A DNA stretch of 64,000 bases from Chiridota heheva (Eukaryota > Echinodermata > Holothuroidea > Apodida > Chiridotidae): NCBI GenBank assembly GCA_020152595.1, contig JAIGNY010001912.1:478501-542500 (forward strand), written 5' to 3'. The translations under genes and the position numbers were made by a program. Each line of letters begins with the position of its first letter. Positions within the stretch are counted from its first letter, which is position 1. Below are positions 11,446-25,199 of the stretch, in pieces. The notes under the pieces were generated by a model. It made no database searches. It was not told the DNA's origin and was given only the letters and a program-made list of their open reading frames with translations.

Positions 11446-11700
11446 GGTCATTCCAGTTTTAGTCCGATCCCCCTCTATGGACAACATTTTCCGAGGGGTA
11501 ACATTTTTGCCTCACCCTATGGATGACAATTTCCGAGGGTAAAGAATTTCATCAATTTTTTTTTCTGATGTGGTTGAAAAGCTGGACTATTTGTGGCTCC
11601 CTAATGACTATATGGACGACTTATTCCGAGGGCTTATATTTTAGCCATTTTTTCCCGAGAGCTTATATTTTTGGCTCTAGTCTAGTCTCAAGTACAGTAC
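11446..11700 (+). mobile_element. left part of a TIR element with CCGAGGGGTAA repeats
   Basis: It begins GGTCATTCCAGTTTTAGTCC and GATCCCCCTCTATGG, then repeats phrases such as TTTTCCGAGGGGTAACAT and TATGGATGACAATTTCCGAG about every 40-60 bp. The opening ~35 bp are the reverse complement of the end of the related element at 22357-22392, so they are a terminal inverted repeat. The right half is missing here. Confidence 0.7.
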
Positions 11701-11760
11701 TTCTGAGAAGAATTTATTACAAGCATAATACTGACAATATGATGATGTAGCTTTATAGTT

Positions 11761-12619
11761 AGGCCTATAGCCTCAGGGCCTACCACATTACCACCATCAG
11801 CAGATGCAAAAATATTAGCATTATCGTTAGCCTAGGCTTAGTCACACTCACAGTTCTTTACAGACGTAGGGCCTACGTAGACACAGATGGTACAGCTGCA
11901 ATATAAACAATTTTCCAAATAGCAGACGCATTCTATAGACGCTTGACATGCTTTCAGACCCATAGCTTGATTTGAAGATTAGCATGGTGCTATCCTATAG
12001 ACATTAGTGCACATGCGAAACACTGCGTCTTTTCGGCATTGAGTCCAGGAGCCCCTTGAGGTTCAAGCTCCTAGTGAAGAAGCTCTGGCATTTAAGATAT
12101 AATCATACCTCGGAATTAAACTATTCTGATTGATAAGGACCAGTCATTAGCTTCTTCTTTTTTCTGATGAGGGGCCTAGTGGGTCGCCCCTGTGACACAG
12201 CAAAGCTAGCGATCTGCATGAAGTGATAGGGAAAACTCTTGTATCTGCACAGACAAATGTCAGGAACTTAATGAAAAGTAATCGTGGTATGATGTACTAT
12301 AGAAAAGTCCCGATTTTAAGCTGACTTAAATATTGCAGTGTTATGTACAAATACCAATCAGCCTACACGTTTTCCTCTAAAAACCAAGGTTCCAACTGTG
12401 TGCTGAAATGATATTTTCATTACATTTTTCTTTTTGTTCCTACAGGTAATGCGATGAGTATTTTTTTCACTCTTTTGGTTTTATTTGTTCTGTTTTGAAA
12501 CTTGACTGACATTTTTGCTACTTGTGGGCTGTATTAACATTTCCAAACTTAACTTTTGAGATTGTCATGCTGATGTTAGAAAACGGAAAAAGGAAATGCC
12601 AGTGTTCCCCAATATCACC
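11761..12619. other. no feature recognised
   Basis: Non-coding sequence with several TAGGCCTA-type words (11761, 11831, 11870). Confidence 0.4.
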
Positions 12620-12625
12620 TTCCCC

Positions 12626-12804
12626 TCATAGGCATAGGAACAGAGGCACGTGCCCGCCAATGTTGCAGTGACTTACATGGCAGCATGGTACCCCCAACTA
12701 AGTCATTTTTTAACCTTTGAACTAGTGTTGTAACATATTTTTGTGCCCCAAAAAAAAAAAAATATATATATATATATATGAAGAACATGTTCCTACACCT
12801 ATGA
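12626..12804. mobile_element. small TIR element (MITE-like), 179 bp, with flanking TTCCCC repeats
   Basis: Ends TCATAGGCATAGGAACA and TGTTCCTACACCTATGA are imperfect inverted repeats (15 of 17 bases). The bases immediately outside are TTCCCC on both sides (12620-12625 and 12805-12810), a likely target-site duplication. The inside carries an A-run and a short TA repeat and no coding frame. Confidence 0.65.
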
Positions 12805-14170
12805 TTCCCCTGCCCTATCAATCTTTAAAAGAATTTTTTTTTAAATGTTGGATGAGCGCAATGGTGATGATATGATTTGCTTTAGTCTTTTCGGCAAGAT
12901 GTAGCTTCCCTTTTTTGACTATTTTCAACCTATGTGTTTGTCACTATTATATTAATCTTCTCTTTCAAAAGTTATCTTTTCCAGAAAAAAGGTACAGTAG
13001 CACAAGCCCATGCATGCATGACATGCTCCTAAGTTTTTTCTTTAACATTTTCGTGCATGCGAATTTTTAAATTAAGATTGTTTTGTGTTTCTGTTGCTAT
13101 TTCACTTTGCTAAGAAACAAGTTACCACATGTTTATCAATTGAATTTAAACAAAGAGTTTCAAACACCTTAGTAACTGCATGCATGCATGCATTGAGTTG
13201 TTTGCTCATATGCATATTTTCATAATTTGTCAGTTGTTATTTAAATTTAATTTTTTCCTTTACCTCCAACTTGAAAAATATGTATTTGGCACCGATAAAA
13301 GTATACCATATATCATTGCTATTCTGTTCCTTTCTAAAATCAAAAGCAATTGATTGATATTCCTGTTGCGTATCGGAACCTCTAAATCTGTTGTTTTCTG
13401 ACTTTGTATTAATTTACTGCTTTGGGTCCCTTTTGTTTTGCCTCAGGGGGTATACTGTTAAGGTATGTGCCAAAGCTGTCGAAATAAAAATAAAAGATTT
13501 GCCCTCAACGTTTACAATAGCTTATGTCCCTATCCCACTCCCATTTTGAACACATCAATCCATGATTTCAGGAGTTGTGGTCCCCCTCCCCCGGTCGGGA
13601 AGTTTTTCAGTCAATCCGGGAAAAAAACTGAAGAAACTATTAAATGCAACCAACATATTTTAGCCTTCCCCTGTTGGGAAAACTCTGGCGCCATCCTGAT
13701 TAATGTTAAAGTTTTATACGTTAACAAACAGTACTGGTAATGAAAACACCACTCATTTTACAGGTGAACCCTCAAGCTGAATATCTGTGTTACGGATTGG
13801 GTGAATTAGGAATGGGCCACTAAATAATATTATATAGTTTATGCATGCGATTTGATCATATTTGAGATATATGCATGTCAGTTTCTTTACAGTTAAAACA
13901 GAAATTTGTCAGTTTATTTGGTGCTCTGTCTGTCAGTCTGTGTACAAGCAGTCAAGAGAGATGTGATAATCTTGTTACAGTGTAATGAGGCTTAATGACG
14001 GTGCAAAAGTTTGTAGCAAGAGAATGATATGTAGAAAGGCGTGGTGGGTCATGTTTCATTGGAAAGTGTACTTTGGCGCGCCCCAATAATGCTTAAAAGA
14101 TTACAAAGCTGAGGACATCAAAATTCCAAGCACTATTTTGGTGGCACCATTTAGAAAATTCCTTAAAATT
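12805..14170. other. no gene recognised
   Basis: Short GCATGCATGCATG runs occur near 13012, 13179 and 13841. A few open frames show no motif. Confidence 0.4.
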
Positions 14171-14179
14171 AGTGTTTCA

Positions 14180-15045
14180 AATCAATGGGCGAAGCTCTGA
14201 TAGGGTCCAGGAGGCGAAGCACCCAGAAGCCTTGATTTTTACATGATTTTGATCGCAGAATATTGCTTAATATTGTGTCAAATCTCATAATTTTGGCTGA
14301 AAATTACACAAGAATGAAAGATAAATTTTCAAATATTGAAAGTGATTTCCAAACATTGAATGAAATTTCCTGAAAATTGAAGTAATTTACTGAAAATAGG
14401 AGAAGACAAAATGCCCCAAAATAATATACATTTTTGGAGAATTAAGGAAATTTCCCAAACATTAAATGAAATTTTCCGGAAATTGAAGTATTTAACTGAA
14501 AATGGAAGGAAAATTGTCCCAAAATGAAGGAAATTTTCCGAAAATGGCATGAGAATTAAGGAAATTGCCAAAAATTGAATGAAATTTTCATGAAGGAAAC
14601 TCCCACAAAATTTCAGAAAATTGGAGGTTGAAAATCGAAGAAAATTCACAGCTAATTGAAGAAAAAATTGCCCCAAAATCAAATAATTTTCACAAGAATT
14701 TATGAAATTTTCTAAAGATTGAAAGAGATTTCCAAAAATTTTCTAGAGAATGGAAGGAAATTTACAAAGAGGGGTTTCTGCTTATTATTGGAATAATAAA
14801 AATTGTTGGAATTCTTTTGGTGGAGGGGGTTCCAACCCCCAGAAATCCCCCCCAAGATCCGCCCCTGGATTAAAACAATTGAGCTGTTAAGAGAAACAAA
14901 TTGCAGAAGGCAGAATTAAAATTATAAAGAATATATTCTTAGGACGGTTTTTCACCCCTGTGAGCATTCGGCACCTCTCATACATTTTCACTGGGGCAAC
15001 TTTGCCCCTGCCCCCCGGCCACCATTCCACTGGATTTAGGAGTAT
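14180..15045. repeat. dispersed repeat with GGAAATTTTCC-like core, second copy
   Basis: The left part (14190-14290) resembles 1040-1200. The core (14310-14780) is a degenerate run of AAATTGAAGGAAATTTTCC words like that at 4050-4310. The right part (14950-15035, CCCCTGTGAGCATTCGGCAC) resembles 1395-1430. Together these pieces suggest the order of blocks in one composite repeat. Confidence 0.6.
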
Positions 15046-16735
15046 TGAAAGGGCCAATTGATGGCTCCAGAGAACATGTCAAGGAGTAGCTCTGAAGAAG
15101 CAAATGCTAATGATGATCAGTTGTGTCATTCTTGATAAATTGATTTGTATTGTCTTATTGGTAGCTAGGATTAGGCCTGTATCCCTGTCTAACTTTGAGA
15201 AAAGTCCTTGTTAAACTGCTAAATGCTTGTCTGGATCTCATATAATGAGTTTCAAAAGAGGTGGGTCTTCAAAGCTAGAAATTTATATACCAATAAAAAG
15301 GACCATGGACCGCCAAGAGCCTGGACGGTTTTGATATCTTAAATGTCGGTCAGATTTTTGATGCCATTTAAAGGGCTAAAAGAATTTTGAAATGAGGAAG
15401 ACATTTCTGTTCCAGCTTATATATTGCACTGGTGCGTACACTGGTTCTTTGCAGATCATTTTCATGCATTGAATGATAAAATAAGGTGAGGCGCCATATT
15501 TAGAGAGCACACATCAACCCCAATATTTTGATCATCTAGTACACTTTAGCATTGACCCTTCTCCTCCTCTATTTGTACTGTGGCATTGACCACTCCCCTC
15601 CTTCTTGTACGTAACTTGTATGATTTGGCAGATCTACCCTCAGTGCATACATATACGTTGTAGACATCCCCTTAACCAATAAGATCTTCATATCCTGACT
15701 TTTTTTGGAAAGAGGACCAAAGAGGCGTACGGCTTAGTTGATAGGGGTGTATTGATAGGCTCAGGTAGGTATAAGCTGGTACCCATGGCACAGATCTGTT
15801 TTGGAAAATGGGGGGCAAAACGTGAATTTCTGGAAATTCCCTTTCAAAAACTGACCTGGCATTTTTTTTTCTAGGGGGGGGGGAAGAGGGTTTCGAGGAA
15901 TATGAAAAGAGGTGGCTTTAGGGAGGGGTACAAGGTAAAAATCGTCCCTCTGGCGCCAAAACTTTTTTTAAAGAAAACACTCCCTCTTGATCTTATCTTT
16001 TATCTTGTTTCTTGTCACTGGTGATGCATGCGGTTAGCGGCGACAGACAAAGGCTAATTGCATTTTGACTGTTTTAAATTTTGGAGGAGACAGATTGGGG
16101 CAAAATAGCTTACAAGTATGGAGATATAATGAAGAGAACGAGTTTCCTTTATACAACAGGCGACAAGAGAATGTTAATTGCATTTTAAATACATTAGAAC
16201 GGTTTTAAAATATGAATGAGACAGGATTTTTTGGGGGAGGGGGATGACCCCAAATTTTTGATGGGTGACCAAGTAACCTTAATCAAAATGATTGCAATTG
16301 CTCCTCCCCCTACACTGTTAAAAAAGGTACAGTACATCAGTTTGGAAAATTAAGAATACTTTTGTGTAATTTTTTCAGGCTCCAACTCGTTTCAAGGACC
16401 AGCCTGTATACCCCACTTTTTGTGAAACCTGTCGGTATTTTTGAGTTTAGTTAGTGAATAATATAGGCCACACTTTGGAAAGACACTCACAGAAAAATAT
16501 GACAGGAGAAAATGCCAAGTTTTGGAAAAAATGTTTCTCCCCATTACAGGGGCCAACCTATAGCAGGGTTATTGCTCCAGTTTTGGGCAAACCTATTGGT
16601 ATTTTCATTTGTAGTCAGTAAATTATTGACCACGGCAACTACAGTAGCTCGCTAATGGAAAGTCACTGCATTTGAAATTAGCAAAGATTTAGTTGAAATT
16701 GGGTATGCTTTTCTACACAATTTTTCACCTTATGG
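15046..16735. other. no gene recognised
   Basis: No clear coding or RNA feature. G-runs are present near 15875 and 16230. Confidence 0.4.
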
Positions 16736-16736
16736 A

Positions 16737-17094
16737 GGTAGGGGTTGTTAGGGCAGGGGTTGTTAGGGTAAGGGCTGTTAGGGCAGGGGTTGTTAGGGTA
16801 AGGGTTGTTAGGGCGGGAGTTGTTAGGGCAGGGATTGTTAGGGCAGGGGTTGTTAGGGCAGGGGTTGTTAGGGCAGGGGTTGTTAGGGCAGGGGTTGTTA
16901 GGGCAGGGGTTGTTAGGGCAGGGGTTGTTAGGGCAGGGGTTGTTAGGGCAGGGGTTGTTAGGGCAGGGGTTGTTAGGGCAGGGGTTGTTAGAGCAGGAGT
17001 TGTTAGGGCAGGGGTTGTTAGGGTAGGGGTTGTTAGGGCAGGGGTTGTTAGGACAGGGGTTGTTAGGGCAGGGGTTGTTAGGGCAAGGGTTGTT
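16737..17094 (+). repeat. 15-bp G-rich minisatellite containing TTAGGG
   Basis: About 23-24 near-identical copies of GGGGTTGTTAGGGCA run head to tail. Each unit holds a GGGG run and a TTAGGG word, so four G-tracts occur within any ~30 bases of the + strand, favourable for G-quadruplex formation. Because 15 is a multiple of 3 the array stays open as a Val-Val-Arg-Ala-Gly repeat, which I regard as incidental. Confidence 0.95.
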
Positions 17095-17099
17095 TGAAT

Positions 17100-18200
17100 T
17101 GCAGGCTTTTAATATATAATACTTGACTTGGACTGCTGGAAGGGAAATAAATATGTAATGTTACATAATTCCAGGCGCGTCGCCAGTAGTGGAATAGTGG
17201 GATGGGGGAGGTAGTGCCCTTAAAAAATCTGTCGTGCCCACCCCCGGGCCGACCCAAATGAAATACGAACATTCCATATTCTCTTAATATGTACGGTATT
17301 GCTATATATAAGTCTTTGATCTATTATGTTCATTAAAAAGTATTCAATTATTTTAGGTTATCAAAAACTCAGGAATCTTCAGTGTTTCTGGGGGAATTTC
17401 ACCCCTGGACACCTACAGTATCCACGCTTGAAATTGTGTAGATGTGAAGAAGAAATGGCACAGACCAACGTACCAACTCTTCTTGTGTTAAGGAGACCAC
17501 CCGACTCCTCAGACCTGAGGCGATACCCCTCTCCCCCACCGTTCAGATATTTGTCTACGATAAGAGAATCCCAAACGACTTGAAGTTGAAGAGATTATTA
17601 ATGTTTTGACTTTTTTTTCCAGTGTTCAGCTCCTATTTGCAATTCTATTTATTTGCTACAAAAACATCGTAGACTTCAAGTCATTTTGCTATTTCCTTCT
17701 CAACAACTCATTCCCACTACTGGCAGTAAAATAAACCAAAGGTTTATATCATATTGTATATGACCAGCACAATGTGACATATTTTGTAAACAAATTCCTA
17801 ACCTCTGAACCTGAGCATGCAGCATTGAAAAGTTTTCCAGATACTGTCAGGATTTTATCAGATTAGTCTTCTGTCAGTGCATGCCTTTCTCTCAGCATGG
17901 ATCACAGAGCTGTAATACTACACTAGGAACAAAGAGCTACCTGTCTGTAACAGTGGAGTTGTAATGGAAAGTCTGCCAATGAAAGCATTCATGAAACATT
18001 CATTATGATCATATATTGATATAAGAAATTGCGAGTTTGAAAATTAACATTAATATTGGGATGCAGTCAACAAGAGAGAACTTTCACAATAATTTAGAAA
18101 ACTTCACATAGTATATAAATGTGTGTAAAGTGGTCCTTCGTAGAGAACCATTATTTCAATTATGATTGACTCTTGTGTTATATCTGTTTATAACAGCTCC
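17100..18200. other. no gene recognised
   Basis: No RNA gene, element end or conserved protein segment seen. Confidence 0.4.
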
Positions 18201-18211
18201 CTAGCTAGTAA

Positions 18212-18331
18212 CAGTGGTGTAGCCAGGACCATACGGACAAGGAGGACAGGAAGGGGGAGGATATATATATTTCTTATGGACTTCCTTATAAGGACAGGTG
18301 GTTTCCTCCCCCTTCCCAAGTTACGCCACTG
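18212..18331. mobile_element. small TIR element (MITE-like), 120 bp
   Basis: Ends CAGTGGTGTAGCCAGG and AAGTTACGCCACTG are imperfect inverted repeats (consensus CAGTGGYGTARC). The 8 bp outside, GCTAGTAA and GCTGGAAA, match at 6 of 8 positions, compatible with an old hAT-type 8-bp duplication. There is no coding content. Confidence 0.55.
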
Positions 18332-20950
<2,619 letters not shown>

Positions 20951-21546
20951 CAAAAAAAAAAAATCCTTGAAACTGCCCAGGTGTCAGCGTCACAAATTGA
21001 CTTTCCCAAAATTAATATGAAAATAAAAATATTCTACTAAAGTGAAAGTGTTTAAAAGAAGGAAACACATCCCCTGATAATTAACTGTGGAAAGCTATGT
21101 CAGCCCTTGTTCAAATTTCTGAAGGATGGCTATGATAATTAACTTCAAAACCCACATTTTAAAGGCTATTCCTGTTTATTTAAAATATATATATTCATAT
21201 TTTACACAATTAATATTTTAGTATTAACTATAAAACTTAAGTTAACTACAAAAAGATTCCATAAATGAAAGGCGTACCGGCATTAGTTAGACCACAACTC
21301 ACCACTATAATCAGCAGATTTCACTACACTGTACACACAGCAGTAGTATTTGCATTTTGCACCCACCAGTATAGTAGAAACACTCCTAGACTTCATTCCT
21401 AAACGCGTTTGTTTTACATTATTATCGGAACAAAAATTATCAATATATAGGTAAAGGAAGCCCTGAACTTCAAATATGCCAGTGTTCCCTTCGAAAAAAA
21501 TCTTCAAAATGCATGCAAAACACGGTGATAAACATTTAGAAATGTC

Positions 21547-21777
21547 ATAAACAGCTTCTATTTTCAAGGGATTTTTGGAGCAAAGCCTTCTCATCATTGT
21601 TATACTCCTTTTTTAAAACTTAATACACTCTGTACCAGAATAGGAAACAAAATTTAGTTAGCTATTCTGGAACAGAGGTTTTTTAACTACCAAAATAGGA
21701 GTATATTGGCAATGTAAAGGCTTTATTTCAATCCATTTTGACAATAGGATTCCATTTTGAAAATAGAAGCTGTTTAT
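21547..21777. repeat. foldback element: nested inverted repeats forming one long hairpin
   Basis: The outer 21-bp arms at 21547-21567 and 21757-21777 are exact reverse complements (AAACAGCTTCTATTTTCAA type). Inside them, TATACTCCT (21601-21609) pairs with AGGAGTATA, and 21628-21643 pairs with 21662-21677 at 15 of 16 positions around an 18-nt loop. All pairs share one centre near 21652-21662, giving an imperfect hairpin with roughly 100-bp arms. No terminal duplication was seen. Confidence 0.75.
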
Positions 21778-22184
21778 AACTTCAAATCTATACGGTTAAT
21801 TTACATGAATCAAAGACAACAATATGGCCTAATATGTACATGTCAACAAAATATTCTCGCATTTGGCTCGAACTCAAAAACCCCGGATGCGCACGCGTTC
21901 CCATTCATAAGACACAACTCTCCGCATTCAAAATATATTGCGCATGACCAATACGGGTAAGTACGGGACACGCGTAGCTTGTAAATACTACATCGCGCAC
22001 TCACAAAATCACTCCGATTTTTATATAAACAAGTCATAAAATGGAAACAAAATTGATACAATCGTAAAATATAAGGTCTTTTCTATAAGTTTTGAAAAGA
22101 TTTAAGTAATACATATTGAAAATCCAAAGATATCACAAGATATAAAATATGTTTTTATCGCCATCAAATCTCACACAATGTGAA

Positions 22185-22392
22185 CGATCTGGTTCACTGT
22201 GGACGACATTTTCCGAAGGGTAAGATTTTGCTTTACACATATTTTCCGAGGGGTAAGAATTTTAGCTATACCTATGGACGACTTTTTCCGAGGGGTACGA
22301 TTTTTGCTTCAAGCTACGGACGACATTTCCGAGGGGTGCCAAAACGGGCTATGTTATCCATAGGGGGGGAACGGACTTAAACTGGAATGACC
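22185..22392 (+). mobile_element. right part of the same TIR element family
   Basis: Four phrases of the type GACGACATTTTCCGAGGGGT recur at about 40-60-bp steps, ending in CCATAGGGGGGGAACGGAC and TTAAACTGGAATGACC, the reverse complement of the left terminus at 11446. The left end is missing in this copy. Confidence 0.7.
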
Positions 22393-22399
22393 CTCAATA

Positions 22400-22600
22400 T
22401 CAGCTTCCCTTCATCTTTACTCCAGTCAAACATGAATTTTGCTATAACCACATTCAATCACTACATTCTGAAGCTTTCAAATACCCATTCTTTGTCAGAA
22501 GTGTACGTCTTTGGAGTTTGGAATACTGTCCCACAACAGTTCTTGATCAAACCATCAGTTAACTCCTTTTGTGTACTGTAGCTGTCTCTCATTGGATATC
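22400..22600 (+). pseudogene. LINE RT C-terminal fragment
   Basis: Plus-strand reading SLHSEAFKYPFFVRSVRLW followed by a broken PTTVLDQT resembles the FFPRTIRxWNxLPxxVL block at the C-terminus of CR1/L2-type LINE proteins. It directly follows the TIR element end at 22392. Confidence 0.5.
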
Positions 22601-22869
22601 TCCTATACATTACATTAAAGATCCAGCTACAAACACTTGGTGCCTTTGCCACAAAATGGATGAACTGTCCCTGTTTTTAGATGTTTTTAAGCTGCACCAC
22701 ACCATTTTTATATATATTTATTTGTTGCTGAAGATTTCTTTATCAATTCACCCTTGTTGACTGCACAACTGTTGACACTTCTCCGTGGTGGTTCCTACAG
22801 CCTTTTTGGAGAAATATACTGAAGACTGAAGATCTCACTTAAAGTTACATAATTTTACTAAATAAATAC

Positions 22870-23025
22870 AACAAAAAACCTTTAGCATAGCATAGCATCG
22901 CAAGGTTTAACGTCCTGAGAGCAACCAGTGCTGGGCATTATATAAAGACGGCCACAGCCTTTGGTAACCAGTTGTGAACTCACTGGTTGCAGACCCACCG
23001 TATCAGGATCTGCAACCAGTGATGG
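22870..23025 (-). mobile_element. SINE 3' part, second copy, with a hairpin
   Basis: The body phrase AACTGGTTACCAAAGGC (minus strand) matches the 6.4-kb SINE; the tRNA head is lost. The 3' tail is a short GCTAT-type repeat at about 22882-22894. At its 5' side 22980-22993 and 23009-23022 are perfect 14-bp inverted arms (TCACTGGTTGCAGA and its complement) around a 15-nt loop. Confidence 0.65.
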
Positions 23026-23349
23026 TTTAAGTCTTTATTCCATGGCATCAGAAACATATTGCCTAACACTGACACATTGACAAATATTAACTCTGAAAAT
23101 TGACCGAAAAACATTTGCTGATCTTGGTGGTCCCTCCCATTGCACTGTGTACACATTTAGTGGAAATTATTAGCATTTCACCATCACGACTGAAGTCCCC
23201 AGAAAGTTGTGTTAGATCCCATTGACTTGATTTATTGTGGGAAACAGTGCTTTGTATGGTGTGGACTCATACCCAGATTGGTAGACTTGGAGAGCTATGT
23301 GATTTGGGTACACTCACAAATACTCACAGATCCTCTTCTGACTTCAGGA

Positions 23350-24055
23350 TTAATCTGCTGGATCCTTTACTGTCAGCTCAAAACTTGTATTTAGGCTGAA
23401 ATTATCATTATGTCTAGTTGGGAAAATCCGGATGCACTCTTTGTAATCATAGGGGCTGGTTTTCCAGTATCTATCAAGTCTTGCCTCAAATGTTTTTATT
23501 GACTTGGATGTCACTACTGAAGATGGTAAGCTGTTCCAATTGTCAACTGAGAGATGCACAAATAAAAAAATCCCGATATGAAGTTGTGGGCGGATTTTGA
23601 AGATCTTGTATTTATTTCCCCTAGTCGATGGATTATCTTTGAGTTATATGAAATTATACACTTTTGGGTCTTTCTTTACAGTTAAAATCTTGAATAAGTC
23701 AATCATGTCACCACAAACATGTCGGTAAGCTCAGTTAGGAAGATGTAATTTCTATAGCCTTTGTGAGTAATTTAGGTTTGACGTCCTTATTGATCAATAT
23801 GCTTTGCTAATTGTGGGCAACAAACCTGATTTGCGTATTCAAGATGTGGTCTAACTAAGCTAGTGTACAACAATTGAAATGATGACATGTCCATATGCTC
23901 CATTGTTTGCCGTATAAGTCCCATAATCGAGTTTGCTTTGTTGACATTTTCTGAGATATGTTCATTAAATGAAATTTTGTTATCAATAATAGCACTGATG
24001 TCTGTTTAAAAATCTACATACTGTAGTACATTGTCATTCTCTTTCAATCTGCAGG
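23350..24055 (-). pseudogene. CR1-like LINE RT, 3' portion, minus strand
   Basis: Minus-strand translation gives IIDNKISFNEHISENVNKAN, LLYTSLVRPHLEYANQV (RT thumb) and, further 3', LSVDNWNSLPSSVVTSKSIK followed by DRYWKTSPYDYKE. The stop after VKDPAD near 23350 ends the ORF. Frames are interrupted. The 5' continuation is displaced to 25039 by an inserted transposon. Confidence 0.85.
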
Positions 24056-24065
24056 GATGTTGACT

Positions 24066-25028
24066 AGGGTTCTAGCTAGACAAGTTGAGTGCTGGGTTCC
24101 AGTTATAATCCAAGGTGACCACCTAGACCCCCCTCCCATGTGGAACTGTTCAAATTTAGTCCACTTTTATTGACAAATTGTCAATGAAAAAGTTGTTTTC
24201 TTTTTAATTGGAATGGTAGAAGGATTTACAAAATATTTTTTTATGTACAATGGATATTCAAAATACAATGGATACTCAACTGTCAAAGTGCCCTCCCCCC
24301 TCCCCCCCCCCTTCCAAAAAAAAAAAATACAAACATACGCCGGAAATTCTTCTCTCAATTCCCATTGTTATTCATCTTGCCCAAAGTTTTTACCGCTTTT
24401 ATTTTCGTCCCAGTATCGTTTGAAAAAAGCCAAGCGGCACATGTTCCTATGAACTACGCAACAATTTTATCAATATAAAATCCCCCACAAATCAAAAGAA
24501 TATCGATCAGTCCGTTATAATGTTAAGTGCATATGGGGTTTATAACAAATGTGATTGGTTACTTACATTTGGACCGGTCTATAAGCACGCCTTGGGCCTT
24601 TGGGGGTGTAATTTTTACTTCGTTAAAGTTTGTTTGCATGGCAAGTGACAGACTTGGCAAGCTGCCAGCAGTGATTTACAAGGATTAAAACCTGAATCTG
24701 AACTGTGTGCATGTACGTTGTTTATGCAAAGAGCTTCGTGTATGGGTGATTTTATGATAATAGGTACGTTCAATTGCGTTAAATTCCTATAGTTCACTTG
24801 TTTTGATCGAAATTTAATGTGCGTAATGTATGTTATGTTATGTGTGTAAATCAGCGGATGACATAAATAGAGCGAGATTAAAAGGAGATCTGCTTAAACA
24901 CTGAATTATTTAACTGAATTGAACATTTGAGTGCTGGGCGGAAGAGTGAATCGTAGAGCCGAGTGGTGGGCGGGAATTGGGAGTCCTGGGCGGGCCCGCC
25001 CAGCGCCGCCCACCGTAGCTAGAACCCT
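24066..25028. mobile_element. non-autonomous TIR transposon inserted in a LINE, exact 10-bp TSD
   Basis: The 13-bp termini AGGGTTCTAGCTA and TAGCTAGAACCCT are perfect inverted repeats. They are flanked by the perfect direct repeat GATGTTGACT at 24056-24065 and 25029-25038. Removing the element plus one repeat restores the LINE reading (KISQHP before, CRLKENDNVLQYV after, on the minus strand), which independently proves the insertion. The 963-bp interior has no transposase-like frame; the right subterminal part is GC-rich (GGGCGGGCCCGCCC). The 10-bp duplication would be unusual for hAT (8 bp) and fits Mutator-like ranges; superfamily unassigned. Confidence 0.9.
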
Positions 25029-25038
25029 GATGTTGACT

Positions 25039-25190
25039 AATTTTACCCTATCCTCATTACCTTACATTTGTCCAGGTGAAAGCAGAGTAACAACTCATCT
25101 GTCCACTTTTGCATACTGTAAAGGTCTTCTTGCAACTTATTACAATCATCCGGTTTTAATAAGACTAAGACGGGTATGAAGACTCATACT
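25039..25190 (-). pseudogene. LINE RT, 5' continuation of the interrupted minus-strand copy
   Basis: Minus strand reads DDCNKLQEDLYSMQKWTDEL then LDKCKVMRIGKISQH, the segment just after the RT active site in CR1-like elements. It flows into the 23350-24055 part when the inserted transposon is removed. Confidence 0.82.
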
Positions 25191-25199
25191 ACAGTAGCT

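Noticed and set aside
16737-17094. A true telomere or telomere fusion
   Set aside because: Units are 15 bp with TTAGGG only once each, and no pure TTAGGG run is present; telomere origin stays speculative.
16693-17097. Open frame of Val-Val-Arg-Ala-Gly repeats
   Set aside because: It is the in-frame reading of a 15-bp minisatellite; the parts outside the array show no protein-like sequence or splice context.
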